Positions 11,200 through 22,299 of a stretch of DNA of 64,000 bases are shown one piece after another. Under the pieces are notes generated by a model, which saw nothing but the letters and a program-made list of their open reading frames with translations, had not been told where the DNA came from and did not search any database. The position numbers were made by a program, and so were the translations under genes. Source of the stretch: Diogma glabrata (taxonomy: Eukaryota; Arthropoda; Insecta; Diptera; Cylindrotomidae); assembly GCA_963693315.1 (NCBI GenBank), contig OY856188.1:219923789-219987788 (forward strand), written 5' to 3'. Within the stretch, counting starts at the first letter, position 1, and each line of letters opens with the position of its first letter.

Positions 11200-11860
11200 G
11201 CAACGCCCAGATATTACAAAAATATATACTATTTAGAAGTAGACATCAGCGTAACAAATATAGGTCCTAGTTAAATTTGAATTAATTATGTGTTAGAAAA
11301 TCATTTTTTCTATTTACGGTTTTGTTTTATTATTAACTTAATTCATAAACATACATACATAAAATAGTTTATGGGGTAAAGTAATGACTGAGAATAATAA
11401 ATTCGGTCGTGAACCAACCAATTGATTTCAGTTATTTGTGAAGAAAGTAAATGAATAGTTAAATACAATTTTTTAGGTTTATTCATATATTAGTATTAAT
11501 AAATATATTATGTCCCTTAAATTAATTATTTTTGAATATTTGATCATTCTTCATAAAGCATTATTTAGGTTTTGTTTGTTTAACAAACGTTTTGTTTTTG
11601 ATTATTTTGATCAAAAGCTTTGTTTTCATTAAATTAATTTTTAATTAAAAAACAAGCTGCTTATAAGTTTTCTGGATAATATTACGGTCGTGCAATTTTT
11701 TACTTTTTAAAGTGTTTTTTTCCGTTTTATTTCACTATTTTTTCAAGATAAGGATAATATTAACTTATATATTTAATGAATCTTGTTATTTCGGTCCCGT
11801 AGGATCAAAGTATTAAATTCACAAAGTATTAAAAAAATCGATCAAAGTATTAAACAATAG
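11200..11860. other. AT-rich intergenic stretch
   Basis: No gene or repeat recognised. Confidence 0.5.
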
Positions 11861-11867
11861 TATATTA

Positions 11868-12290
11868 AAAAACTAGTTTCATAATCGACGATTTTATCGC
11901 ACGCAATCTGTTTAGAAAGCGACCCGCGCAGCGGTGAGTTTTCTAAAGGTTAAGTGCGATAAAACGTTTTATGAAACGAGTTTTTTATACTATTTTTTCT
12001 ATTTTGCATTTTTTGTCTTGAAATTTTAAAAAATGTGTATTTTATTAAAAAATAGTCAATTTGAAATTTTGTTATTATTACTAATTATTTTAATTAATTA
12101 AAATATTTAACACTAATTTTGATATTCTAATTAATTTTATTTGCATTATTATCGTTTTAATGTTCACTGACGTTTGTATGACCAATGTGACCAACCTTGA
12201 AAGACAAAACTTTGCGTATCGTAATAAAAGCCATTTCGATATGCATTTGGGTATCGAAATGACTATTTTAGACGCAAAATAGAAAAAAAG
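11868..12290 (-). repeat. Small dispersed repeat M1, copy B
   Basis: This is the inverted copy of the 4546-4858 element. It has an extra inner palindrome: AACTAGTTTCATAATCGACG and GTGCGATAAAACGTTTTATG around 11870-11980, separated by a GC-rich GACCCGCGCAGCGGTGAG. The other end carries GACGCAAAATAGAAAAAAAG, inverted against TTTTTTCTATTTTGC at about 11993. It is a non-coding, probable miniature DNA transposon. Confidence 0.65.
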
Positions 12291-12299
12291 TTTTACGGA

Positions 12300-12718
12300 T
12301 CACAAGTTTTTTTACTTTTCTAGACTAGGGTACGAAAACACAAACAAAACTGTGCATGTAAGTCAGTATTCGATCTAGAAAACTCTCACACCAAATTATT
12401 TGTGTGATTGTTAAGATGAACTGATTAAATTTTGGGACATGTGTCATAAATAACTGAGCTGCTGCCCTGGGGATGTTTTCTAAAAACTCATTTTTTTACG
12501 ATATTAATACTTAAAACGTTTGATTTCATTCTATAAGACCTTTAATATTTCTAGAAAATTATGAGAGGCGTCGTTTGATATGTGTGCAATTAGGCCATTA
12601 ACAAGGCCATGAAAAGAGTTTTTTGAAAATCTTAAATATTTTTTTTAAAGCTCTGTTTACTTTGATTCAATTCACATTTTTTTTATAACAAAACCAATCA
12701 CAGCGTGTTTTGATACAT
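12300..12718. other. Intergenic stretch
   Basis: Nothing recognised as gene or repeat. Confidence 0.5.
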
Positions 12719-12720
12719 TA

Positions 12721-12865
12721 GCTGCATTTCATGAAACCGTATGATCCGGATCCGCTTATGTTTCATAAGTTTCACATGCAAGCTGAGATCCAAAAACAAT
12801 GTTAGATCTTATTTTGCATGTAAAACTTAAGCGAGTCCGGATCACAGGGTTTCATAAATTGCAGC
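12721..12865. mobile_element. Tc1/mariner-like MITE, 145 bp
   Basis: The terminal inverted repeats begin GCTGCATTTCATGAAAC on the left and, read on the minus strand, GCTGCAATTTATGAAAC on the right. The similarity continues through a shared ATCCGGA and AAGTTTCACATGCA-type block. The element is flanked by TA on both sides (12719-12720 and 12866-12867), the target duplication of Tc1/mariner transposons. It has no coding capacity. Superfamily assignment rests on the TA only. Confidence 0.65.
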
Positions 12866-12869
12866 TATT

Positions 12870-15630
12870 GTAATTTTTGGAGAAAATAAATAATAATTTG
12901 TCACAGCTCCATGATTTCGAAAAAATGTATATGTTAATCTTTTTGTGCCAGCATGGTACGGTACTACAATGGCAAAAACAATTTGGTATAATTTAAATTT
13001 TTAATACCTATTGTATTTTTAATTAATATACATAGTTTTACATTTATTGAACAAATCATAAAAATATCAAATGAAAAGCTCGTCAAGTATTTCAGCAGTT
13101 TGAGAAATATTTTCGACAGTTTATTAACACTTAATTTTTTAAATGATTGATTCAAGAATTTGTTCGTAATAATGCAATAAAAAAAGTGTTTCATTTCTGT
13201 TTTTGTTTAACTTGGCTTCATTAGGAGAGTTGCCGACATCGATAACCGGTGTGTGTTTAAAGTATTAGCATGATTCGTTTTCATAGCATAGTGTCTTCAC
13301 CTAGCTCATTTATTCGTTTGACAATACTTTCGAATATATGCTAATTTATTCTAAAAAATTTTAATATTTTATTGTTAGATAGTAAATGTTTAAATAGTCT
13401 CAAATATCTAACTGACCGAGTAAAATATGATTACAAATTAAATTAAAAAATATCTCCAAATTAAAACTTTTTTTAAAAACAAACATTAAAAACATTTTCC
13501 CGTTTTTGTTCAGTATTTTACTGTATTTTATTAGGATCGTCATATCAAGAAGCACTAAGTCATATCCATTGAAAATAATATTTTGGGGCAAATAACAGAA
13601 AACATGTAGATAAAAGATAAATGAACAATATAAGTACTCAATTTTTCTTACGGAAAATGTTGTGAAATCTGAAAGCAGCCGATCTCTATATCGACGAATT
13701 ATAATTATTGTTCTCGCAAATCAAGTTTTATTGTATGGATTGTGTTTGTTCTGTTGTAAAATAATTATTATGGGATAAACCTTAACGAGCAATTATTGAT
13801 TTACAATCCTGATGGTAGCTATTTTGTGATATATGGTTATTTGAGATTCAAGTAAAAAGGTATACCTACATATTATCAACTATTTCAAACATGTGTTGAT
13901 CTTTATGTTCCTTACCATTTACAGATTTAATTATCTCATAACACTTCTGTTATGAGGATGTTTTATTAGTCGCGACTGTGTTTGTTTTTTACATTTTTCC
14001 CCAACCATAATATTCGTAAATCGTAATTGTTGAAACATAGAATGCGAACGCGTCAATTTCGATGTTTTTTAATAATTATAAATACGAAAATCTAGCTGGT
14101 GATTTGGCGAGTTATAAATATAATATTGTCAAGTTGTTAAAGATAATTGCAATGAGGCGGGTGTTTCATTTTCGTAGAAAAAAAGAGAAAAATTTATATA
14201 GAAAAATTAGAATATAGTGGCATTTAATGTTTCTTTCTGTAACTATTTATTTGTGGTTTTTCTGTTTAATGTTTAATTTATTTTGAATGAAAAAAAAGGT
14301 TTCAAAATTATTTTTTTTGCATTTTTTTTTATTTTATTTCTGAGTGAACAATATGTCCAGAATATTGTGTACAAATTTTAAGTCAATCCGAGTAAAACTA
14401 ACGGAGTTACAGCGTTTCAAACGACCGGCCGTAATACCTGATTTTTATACCTGTCTGTCCGTTTATACCTGTCTTTCAAAGAATGTAAACTGACCTTGTA
14501 CATATTGTATATTTTCAGTTACATCGGATATAAACTAGTTTACTGGCACACTTTCTGCTAAACGGTTGTTTACTGTAACAGAGCTAAAATTTTCTCGAAA
14601 TTATTCTCAAATTTTCATTTCTGTTCGTTCGTTTATAGTTGTATTTTCACTCATTTAGTGTTGTTTTGTAAGTTCGTGAACATTAGAACTGAAAATCTAC
14701 TGAACCGATCCCTTTGAAAATTTGAACATTGCTTCTTCATATAAATCAATAGGTAATTAGGAAGATTTTTTTTTTCATTTTTTTCTATTTTTTAATAACA
14801 AATTGACTGCGATTTTTTGAGCTAGAATCGCGTTTTTCACTTCCAAGTGCTGCAAAAAATAGAAAAAAAACCCTTCCTCATTACCTCGAGAAATACATCA
14901 CCTTTAAATGCATATCCATTTTTTTGTTTCAAATGTCCGTTAACGAGTTATAAAGTTCACCGCAAAACCACTTTTTTTCAAGGCGCCTCTGGAGATTCAA
15001 CGTCACCGGCTTATTTATCAATATTTTTCATTGAAAATTTTTTCTGACGTACTTCAAAAGTTGTACAACTACAATAATATGTAATTAAATTTAATAAAAT
15101 TATATTAGTAATGCCGCCGCAAAAAATCACAAAAATTTGCTTTTTTTCGTCTTTAAAACCATACCTCCCCCCCTCCCCTTAACAAAAACGGAAATAATAT
15201 GACGAAACAAAATAAATAAACAGAAATAGACATAAACAAAACTATCTATCCAAGAAGGAACAAAAATTGAAAATTGTTGTTTTTGCTATTGCTAATTACA
15301 ATAGTCATAATTTGAAACGCATACTGTAAGAAAAAGATTTTTGTTTGATTTTATGAAGCTGGGAAATATTTGTGTTAAAGGTTTAGGATCATAGCTAAAT
15401 TTTTTTTTGTTCTTATTATTGTATTTAAACTAAAAGATTTTCTATGAACGTTTGACAAAATAGTATTAAGTCGACAATATGTAAACAATATAAAAACAAA
15501 AGTTCATAATATATATTATGTTTGAGTAGACACTGTCTAGTGTGTCTATACCGACGCTTCGCCACTGGAATTGACTAAACTTTTAGATTTGATTATGGTT
15601 CGTTTATTTTAAAATTTTGTTTTGGGTTCA
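12870..15630. other. Long intergenic stretch
   Basis: No protein family, tRNA or rRNA was recognised. The part at about 14380-15100 is less AT-rich (for example GAGTTACAGCGTTTCAAACG) and reads like old dispersed repeat sequence. Short frames found here lack any recognisable domain. Confidence 0.45.
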
Positions 15631-15639
15631 GTTTTTAGG

Positions 15640-17600
15640 GTTCCGTTTTTTATACGGAACACTATTGGTGAGAGTAAAACATGTTTTTCACATTATATCG
15701 ATTATCTCGTAAACTATAAATGCTATGGACTTGAAATTTGACATGCGTATAAAACTAATGTGTCCACATGAAATGACGGATACAAATAAAACTAAAGTGG
15801 TTTTCGTTTGGTTTACAGGGCTGCGATGTGAGACCTTTGAGAAAATACATTTTTTTATAGATTCAAGTAGGGTATCATATGAAAGGGCTTCATTTCAGTA
15901 CTCCATAAAAATTTATTTTGGAATTTTACACCTCACCATTTTTTGTATAATTTTGAATAATGACGTTTTTTTCGCGTTTTCTTACCTCGATTAGCTCCGA
16001 ACCTATCTGATCGAAAATTTTCAAATGTACTTGGAATGATAGAAAAATTGCTACGTTTTTAATAAACAATAAAAAAAAGTGTCGTATTTCCATACTTAGA
16101 TTTATTAAAGGGGTGGAAATGAGGAGGGGTTAAAACACTATTTAAAATGTGGTCAAGTGGGGTGTCATTTGAAAGAGCACTTAATTTAAAAAACAAAACA
16201 ATTTTTTTTAGAATTTTGCGATGCCCAGTTTTTGAGTTATAGTAAAAAAAGTACGAATTTAGACGGTTTCCCCCCCCCCCCCCTACGTTTCGACATTGAT
16301 TGACAGACAAATTTGTAAAAATTCACAGAGTTGGGAAATTTGCTAAATTTTGTACGAGAACTATAGCGAAGTCTCCAATAATTATATTTCTGTGTGTTTA
16401 GAGGACCGGGGTAGAGGGGGTAAAAAAAAAACTTTTTTTGACCCAAGCGAGTGGGGTGTCATTTGATAGAGCACCTAATTTAAAATTCGTTGCAATTTTT
16501 TTTAGAATTTTGCGGTGGCCAGTTTTTGAGTTATTGTCGAAAAAGTGCAAAGTCCAGACCGTTCCCTCCCCCCATACGTTTCGACACTGATTGACAGAAA
16601 AATTTGTAAAAATTCACAGAGCTAGAAAATTTGCTAAATTTTGTACGAAAACTATAGCGAAGTCTCCAATAATTATACTTCTGTGTGTTTAGAGGACCGA
16701 GGTAGAGGGGGTAAAAAAAACTTTTTTTTACCCAAGCGAGTGGGGTGTCATTTGATAGAGCACCTAATTTAGAATTCGTTGCAATTTTTTTTAGAATTTT
16801 GCGGTGGCCAGTTTTTGAGTTATTGTCGAAAAAGTGCAAAGTCCAGACCGTCCCCCCCCCCCCTACGTTTCGACACTGATTGACAGAAAAATTTGTAAAA
16901 ATTCAGAGTTAGGAAATTTGGTTAGTTTTGTATGAAAACTACAGCACAGTTTTTGAGTTATGAACAAGAAAGGGCAAAATTCAGATCGTGCCGCCGCCTA
17001 CCTTTCGACGTTTCGACGATGACTGACTGAAAAATTTGAAAATATTCACAGAGACAGGATTATTGGTAAATTTTGAATGAAAATCATATCGAAGACTCAA
17101 ATAATTATATTTCTGTGTGTTTATGGGATGGGTGTGGGGAGGGAAAAAAACCATTTTTGACCCAAATGAGTGGGGTGTCATATGAAGGAGCACTTAATTT
17201 AAGAAATGTTACTATGTTTTTTAGAATTATGCAATGCAGAGTTTTTGTGTTATTGAAAAAAAAATTTTTAGTATGTAGCCTTTCCACCCCCCTGAATTTC
17301 AACACTCGATTGACCGAAAAAATAATCAAATTTAATCCATTTACAAGCTGGTGTAATTGAATCTTTTTTAAGTTACCAAAAACATCTATGGATAATATTT
17401 AACCTGAACTAACATTTTTTTTGCCATTTTTGATCAATGTAGATTTGATTGTAATTTACTATTGACATTTACAATTTAACATTTATTTTGTTATGTGTCT
17501 ATGGTCTGAAAATATAAGGACATTACAACACAACTTTTTGTCAATAATTTTTATTATTGTGTTCTTTTACATTCACGGAACCCTTGACGAGCGAATTTTA
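15640..17600 (+). repeat. Noncoding repeat element with 290-base tandem units
   Basis: The block begins near GGGTTCCGTTTTTTATACGG and ends near ACGGAACCCTTGACGAGCG, so the GGGTTCCGT and ACGGAACCC edges are inverted. Inside, a unit of about 290 bases repeats with high identity. The anchor GAATTTTGCG occurs at 16211, 16505 and 16794, and a diverged form lies near 17223. Each unit holds GAGTGGGGTGTCAT, CGTTTCGACA and a poly-C run. Open frames of 70 to 100 residues across it are shadows of the repeat. It is likely a non-autonomous element expanded by tandem duplication. Confidence 0.65.
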
Positions 17601-17604
17601 TTCG

Positions 17605-18088
17605 CACTTGTCTGACTTTTTTTGATGATTTTTATAAAATTTGGTTTCGGTTATGGTTTTAGTTTTGATAATTTTAAACCGTGGTTTAGGTTTTGATCAA
17701 TTTTAGAATGTGGTTAGGGTTTTGGTTTTACTGATTTGGTGTGATTTTCTAGTTTTGAGATTTTGGTTTTTAAAAACCGGTTTGCAGCCCTGACTGTAAC
17801 ATTACTTCACCCACCCAATAAAATTAATTAGTAATTCATATTATTTTTTTACACGAGTTGTATATAAAGTTCAATTCCACTCACTCATTTGCGTGAGCGG
17901 ATTGCATCTTTTACTCCCTAGGGAGTAAAAAATAACAAACCATGACAACGATGAATGTTTTCATAGAAACAGAAATTGTTTACGATAAATTCAAACAAAT
18001 TTGTATAAAAACCGCCGACTATGATGAAATATAAAATTTATAATTTTTGTTCTCTTTAAATGATTAGATTTAGTTTTTAAAACCATAA
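17605..18088. other. Intergenic, GGTTTTGGTTT-like tract and small palindrome
   Basis: A degenerate TTTTGGTTTTGG-type tract lies at 17640-17790, resembling 4870-5010. A perfect short palindrome, TTTTACTCCCTAGGGAGTAAAA, lies around 17910. No gene seen. Confidence 0.5.
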
Positions 18089-18091
18089 TTA

Positions 18092-18517
18092 GGCTGTTTT
18101 CTAAACCAAAACTTATTTGAAACTTATTTGTGGAGACTTACTTATTTGAATAAGTAACCTAAATAGGTGACTTATTTGAAATTTTTTTTTCATAGAAAAA
18201 TCTAATTCGATTTGACAGTGCCAAATATTTTTATGTTTGTTTACTAAATGATTTTAAGGAATAAAACTTCTTTTTCGATTTCTAATAAAATTAATGAAAT
18301 GCTTTAAAATGAAAAAAATAGTTTTGAAAACTCCTTTAATTGATCAAATTAAATAAATGTTTTTAATTAAATTTATTTTCGAATTTGCTTTTATGTTGCT
18401 GTCAAAATAAGTATGCTAAACCATTTAGAATAGCTTTAAAATACTTATTTAAAATGGCGGTGAATAAGTAAGTCTACATAAATAAGTTTCAAATAAGTCG
18501 TCGTTTAGAATACAGCC
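18092..18517. mobile_element. PIF/Harbinger-like MITE, 426 bp
   Basis: The left end reads GGCTGTTTTCTAAACC and the right end, on the minus strand, GGCTGTATTCTAAACG. The inverted repeats continue for about 55 bases with ACTTATTTGAAACTTATTT in both. The element is flanked by an exact TTA on each side (18089-18091 and 18518-18520). A three-base TTA duplication with GG-starting termini is typical of PIF/Harbinger elements. There is no coding capacity. Confidence 0.75.
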
Positions 18518-18544
18518 TTATATTAATGTCGTGCAAAAAATAGT

Positions 18545-18665
18545 ATATACACCTCGGGAGAGAGCATGTCATCTTCCTCAGTTATATGTATCCCTCAGGC
18601 TTCGCCTTCGGGCTCTAAACACACCTCGGGAGAAAAACATGCAATTCTCTCCCTTGGCCCATAAT
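18545..18665. repeat. Short repeat with duplicated ACACCTCGGGAGA
   Basis: ACACCTCGGGAGA occurs twice (about 18549 and 18619), separated by GC-richer sequence with GGCTTCGCCTTCGGGCTC. It stands out from the AT-rich surroundings and is probably a transposon fragment. No family is assigned. Confidence 0.4.
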
Positions 18666-18669
18666 CTAC

Positions 18670-20230
18670 TATACGCCTATTTTATCCTTTTTTAAAACTA
18701 TAATATTCGATGTTTAAGTCACAAGTTCATGTAAACAAAAGAAATGATAAATTTGATTATTTGAAATTAAATGATAAACAAATTAAAATTATTTTTCCAA
18801 AATTTAAAAAGTTTTCTAGATTTTATTCTCTTCTAATAGCCAAGACCATAAACGGGAAACAAAATAACAGATTTTTCTGTTGAACAATATATAATTTGCT
18901 AAGGATGAGATGACGAATGGTGGAACCATAACGTATGTGTAGTTTTGTTTTTATCAATAAGGCAGAATGTACAATGTTAGATTAATCTAATTAAGAAACT
19001 GTGTTATGAAATAATTTTTTATTGTGCTACTTATATTAGTTTATTTAATCATAACGTCATATTGGCTACATTTATGGTTTTATATTTGTTTTAATTATAA
19101 GTTTAATAAACAGTTAATGAATAAATATGTTTTACTATTTATTAATATTAAATTGAATTAAAATTACAAATAAATAAAGCCTCACACTGGAAAAAATGAA
19201 ATAGTCTTAATATTTTCTGCTTTTTAATAAACACCATAGGCAAAAATACATTCAAAGTAATGAAATTTAGTGATGAAATAAATTATTATACAAAGTATGA
19301 ATTGGTGTTTAAATACCATTAATACAAAATTTATCAAACTCGTATTTATATTGCTAAATTTGATCCACTCCTATTAAGAGTTTTGCCAGTTTTACTTTAG
19401 ATAAATAAAATATCTGATCCAATAAGCACGTAACTTATTTATTACTTGCTTATTCTGCTCAATGGTTCTCAATGGCTCCTTGCTATTTTTGATGAATGAT
19501 TATCCCGAATGAATCAAATGTTACACTCTGCACCATTAGATTAATATTTATTTCGAATTTTACAAAACTCCTTGAAAGTAAAACTTGTATAGGAAATTAG
19601 AAGCTGAGATTGCACTCATAATATTATCAATATAATCTCAACTATGTAACCGTACCAAGTTATAATTTTAAATGTCTACGATGGAAGTTCAAATAGCAAT
19701 AAAAGTATTAAAATTATAAATTTTATATCAACTTAAATTAACCCAATAATTAAAAACTGTTCACATCTCTCAAATTAATTTAAATATAAAAATATTAAAA
19801 CATTAAAAATAAATATTTAATTTAATAATTTTAAAAAATCCTACGCTTAACGAACTGGATAAATAAATTTTAAATTACATATATACCATTGTTTTGCAAA
19901 AATGACACCTTTTTCCTAATTTTGTCTACAGATTTAATCAAAACAGATAAAACAAATTTACCTTAAATACGTAGCCATTCGATACACAAAAAATTAAATA
20001 ACGAATTATAGGCCAAAAGGTTTAAAATTAAGGAATGTTGAAAATTGCACTACTTATCTCAACACAAAAATAATTTATTATAATCATGGTCCATCAACCT
20101 CTATAATTTTAAATATAACGGAATTTCCGATTTTCTATCACTAAATTTTTCCTAGATATTTACAAAAACAATCTATATTATAAATTCGTTGAGCTTAGTT
20201 CTCAAAAATTTAAAAATATCAATAATTAGT
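18670..20230. other. AT-rich intergenic stretch downstream of the kinase gene
   Basis: No gene or repeat recognised. On the minus strand an AATAAA (20074-20079) lies about 155 bases past the kinase stop codon and could be its polyadenylation signal. Confidence 0.45.
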
Positions 20231-20234
20231 CCTG

Positions 20235-20957
20235 CTAATGAACCGAATGTACAACATTTTTAATTATTTTCAAAACATAATTAAATATATTCTCTCTTGA
20301 AATTTCGCCATTTAATTTAATTATATCTTCACGATCTTTTATTTCTTTAAAACTTTTTTCATAATATGGCCATACGCACATTTCAAAATAACCTATAACA
20401 TCGGGTGGCACATAAACACGATGTCTCCGACGATCGTAACATTTTTCGTACGGTAAATGCATGTGAAATTTAACATCACATAAATCCAACGTATACAAAT
20501 CATTAAAAACTAAAATTCCTTCTATTATTAATATATTTATGGAAATGGGGAGCTTAACTGGATGTCGTTTAAATAGCGGATAAGGGGACCCGATTACGTT
20601 TGATTGTTTAGTAAAATCGTTTTGTGAATATTTTGAACGAATATATTTGATAGAATTAATATTCAAATATTCAATCCCTAGAATATTATTGATATCCTCT
20701 TTCATTTTATCAATATCGAAAGCAGATAGTATATCCCAGTTTATATGATTTAATTTTTCAATCCAAGTATGTTGCTCACTTTCGATAGGTAAAAAATATT
20801 CGTCTTGATTTATTAATTTAACTAATTCTATTTTGAGATCACTATTTAAAGCAAACGCGTTTTCTGGATTTGAAAAGTAACGACATAATGATTGAGCTAA
20901 TGTTGACTTTCCACCGCACGTAACACCAGATATACCAATTGTCAGCCAAATAGTCAT
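20235..20957 (-). CDS. Nrk1: Nicotinamide riboside kinase
   Basis: This enzyme phosphorylates nicotinamide riboside to NMN with ATP, a salvage step to NAD+. The 240-residue product shows, in order: Walker A GISGVTCGGKST (residues 8-19); the substrate loop INQDEYFLP (about 49-57) with the conserved Asp; LIIEGILVF (143-151, a strand before the lid); PYEKCYDRRRHRVYVPPD (169-186), the Arg-rich lid and family signature; and VWPYYE (195-200). The frame stays open upstream through a TTG, but the first ATG is at 20957, right before the kinase fold, so I start there. Animal NMRK1 is about 200 residues; the extra length is between the substrate loop and LIIEG. The ORF is intact in one exon. Upstream on the same strand a TTTATTTTCAG suggests a 5'UTR intron, so it is an expressed-type gene, not a retrocopy. 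Family assignment is firm. Confidence 0.92.
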   Translation of the reverse strand: MTIWLTIGISGVTCGGKSTLAQSLCRYFSNPENAFALNSDLKIELVKLINQDEYFLPIESEQHTWIEKLNHINWDILSAFDIDKMKEDINNILGIEYLNINSIKYIRSKYSQNDFTKQSNVIGSPYPLFKRHPVKLPISINILIIEGILVFNDLYTLDLCDVKFHMHLPYEKCYDRRRHRVYVPPDVIGYFEMCVWPYYEKSFKEIKDREDIIKLNGEISRENIFNYVLKIIKNVVHSVH

Positions 20958-21013
20958 TTTACTAAAATTACAAATTCTTTGGTTCAAATAAAACTATTAT
21001 CCCGCATTTGAAT

Positions 21014-21030
21014 CTGAAAATAAAAAACAA
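21014..21030 (-). promoter_or_regulatory. Probable 3' splice site in the kinase 5'UTR
   Basis: On the minus strand TTTTTTATTTTCAG ends at 21014, a good pyrimidine tract plus CAG, 56 bases before the kinase ATG. The following leader holds a short upstream ORF, ATGCGGGATAATAG..., that ends in TGA before the main start. This is inferred from sequence only; the upstream donor and first exon were not found. Confidence 0.5.
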
Positions 21031-21319
21031 AAAAACTTATCAATTTATTATTTTGCACAAGGGAAATCTTCAACTACCAACGAAAATTCTAAAATACATA
21101 TCAGATAGTTGCCAGGATTAGGGTCATTTGAAGATCGTTTTATTTTCCTTCTAAAAAAATTAAATTGCATCTATAACATGAAGTTTAAAACTGGAGTTTA
21201 ACTTGCGAACTGTGTAATCAGAAATAAGAATTTTGTGGTATGTATAAATATCGTTTTTCTGATTGGTTAATTGAGTATTTTCCTTAAAATATTTTGACAG
21301 CTTAAATAGTTGATTTTAA

Positions 21320-22291
21320 CGCCGGGGTGATTTTTTGTTAATACAAAATCGTCAGTTTTTTTATGAAAAGTGTTAAAAAATAAACTAAAAATTTATGTAG
21401 GAATTGTTAATTACATTTAAACAAGTAGTAAGTATAAACTGGTTAAAAATATTTCATAAATTTATGTTAAATCGATGTTTTTGGTTGTTGCAGTGTTGTT
21501 TAGTTACTGGAAAATCTTCAGTTTTATTTATGAAAAATGTCCAAAAATGATTTAAAATAGTTAAATAATAAACTAAACTACAAATTAATAATAATATTAA
21601 TACAAGTGGTGCGTACAAATTTGTGAAATATATTCAATAAATTTATGTTAAAATCAATGTTATATTGCTGTATTTAATCTGTCGTTACGTCCTTATATTT
21701 CTGTATGTAATCTGTCGTTACGTCGTTATAATTTGTCTAATGATAATTAGAAATCAGTAATTATGTATTAAAATTTACTGCAAAACCAATAATAATGCAA
21801 ATATATTAAAAACAATTTAAATACAACGCAAAACGATCTTGATTTGCAAGAAATAACAATTATTAAAGGTTTTCGAAATACAAATCAGCTGATCACATAT
21901 GTCAAGTTTTTTTCGGGAAATAAAGGGAAATAAACAAAAAACATTGACTTTAGCATAAATTTATTGAATATATTTAACAAATTTATATATACCCTTGTAT
22001 TAATACTATTATTAACTTGTAGTTTAGTTTATTATTTAACTAGTTTAAACTGTTTTTTGACTCTTTTCATACACAAAACCGAAGATTTTCCAGTAACTAA
22101 ACATCACTATACTATCGGCAACCAAAAACATTGATTTAACACAAATTTATTGAAAATTTTTAACCAGTTTATACATAATATTTTTATAAATGTTATTAAC
22201 AATTCCTAAGTACATTTTTAAATTATTTCTTAACACTTTTCATACAAAAACTGAAGATTTTGTATTAACATAAATTCACTATTGCCCCCGG
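21320..22291. repeat. Large inverted repeat (foldback), arms about 345 bases
   Basis: The left arm (21320-21660) and right arm (21942-22291) are inverted copies around a spacer of about 280 bases. Matching blocks include GTTAATACAAAATC, AGTTACTGGAAAATCTTC, AAATAATAAACTAAACTACA and ATTCAATAAATTTATG. Each arm contains an internal direct duplication of about 165 bases (the GAAAATCTTCAG...ATGAAAA module). The outer edges show CCGGGG opposite CCCCGG. No coding capacity. It is probably a foldback transposon or a hairpin-RNA source. Confidence 0.75.
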
Positions 22292-22299
22292 ATATTTGT

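Noticed and set aside
16059..17360. Several 70-100-residue frames on both strands with shared peptide blocks.
   Set aside because: They recur because the underlying 290-base DNA unit recurs; poly-C and poly-A runs supply the residues and the frames shift between units.
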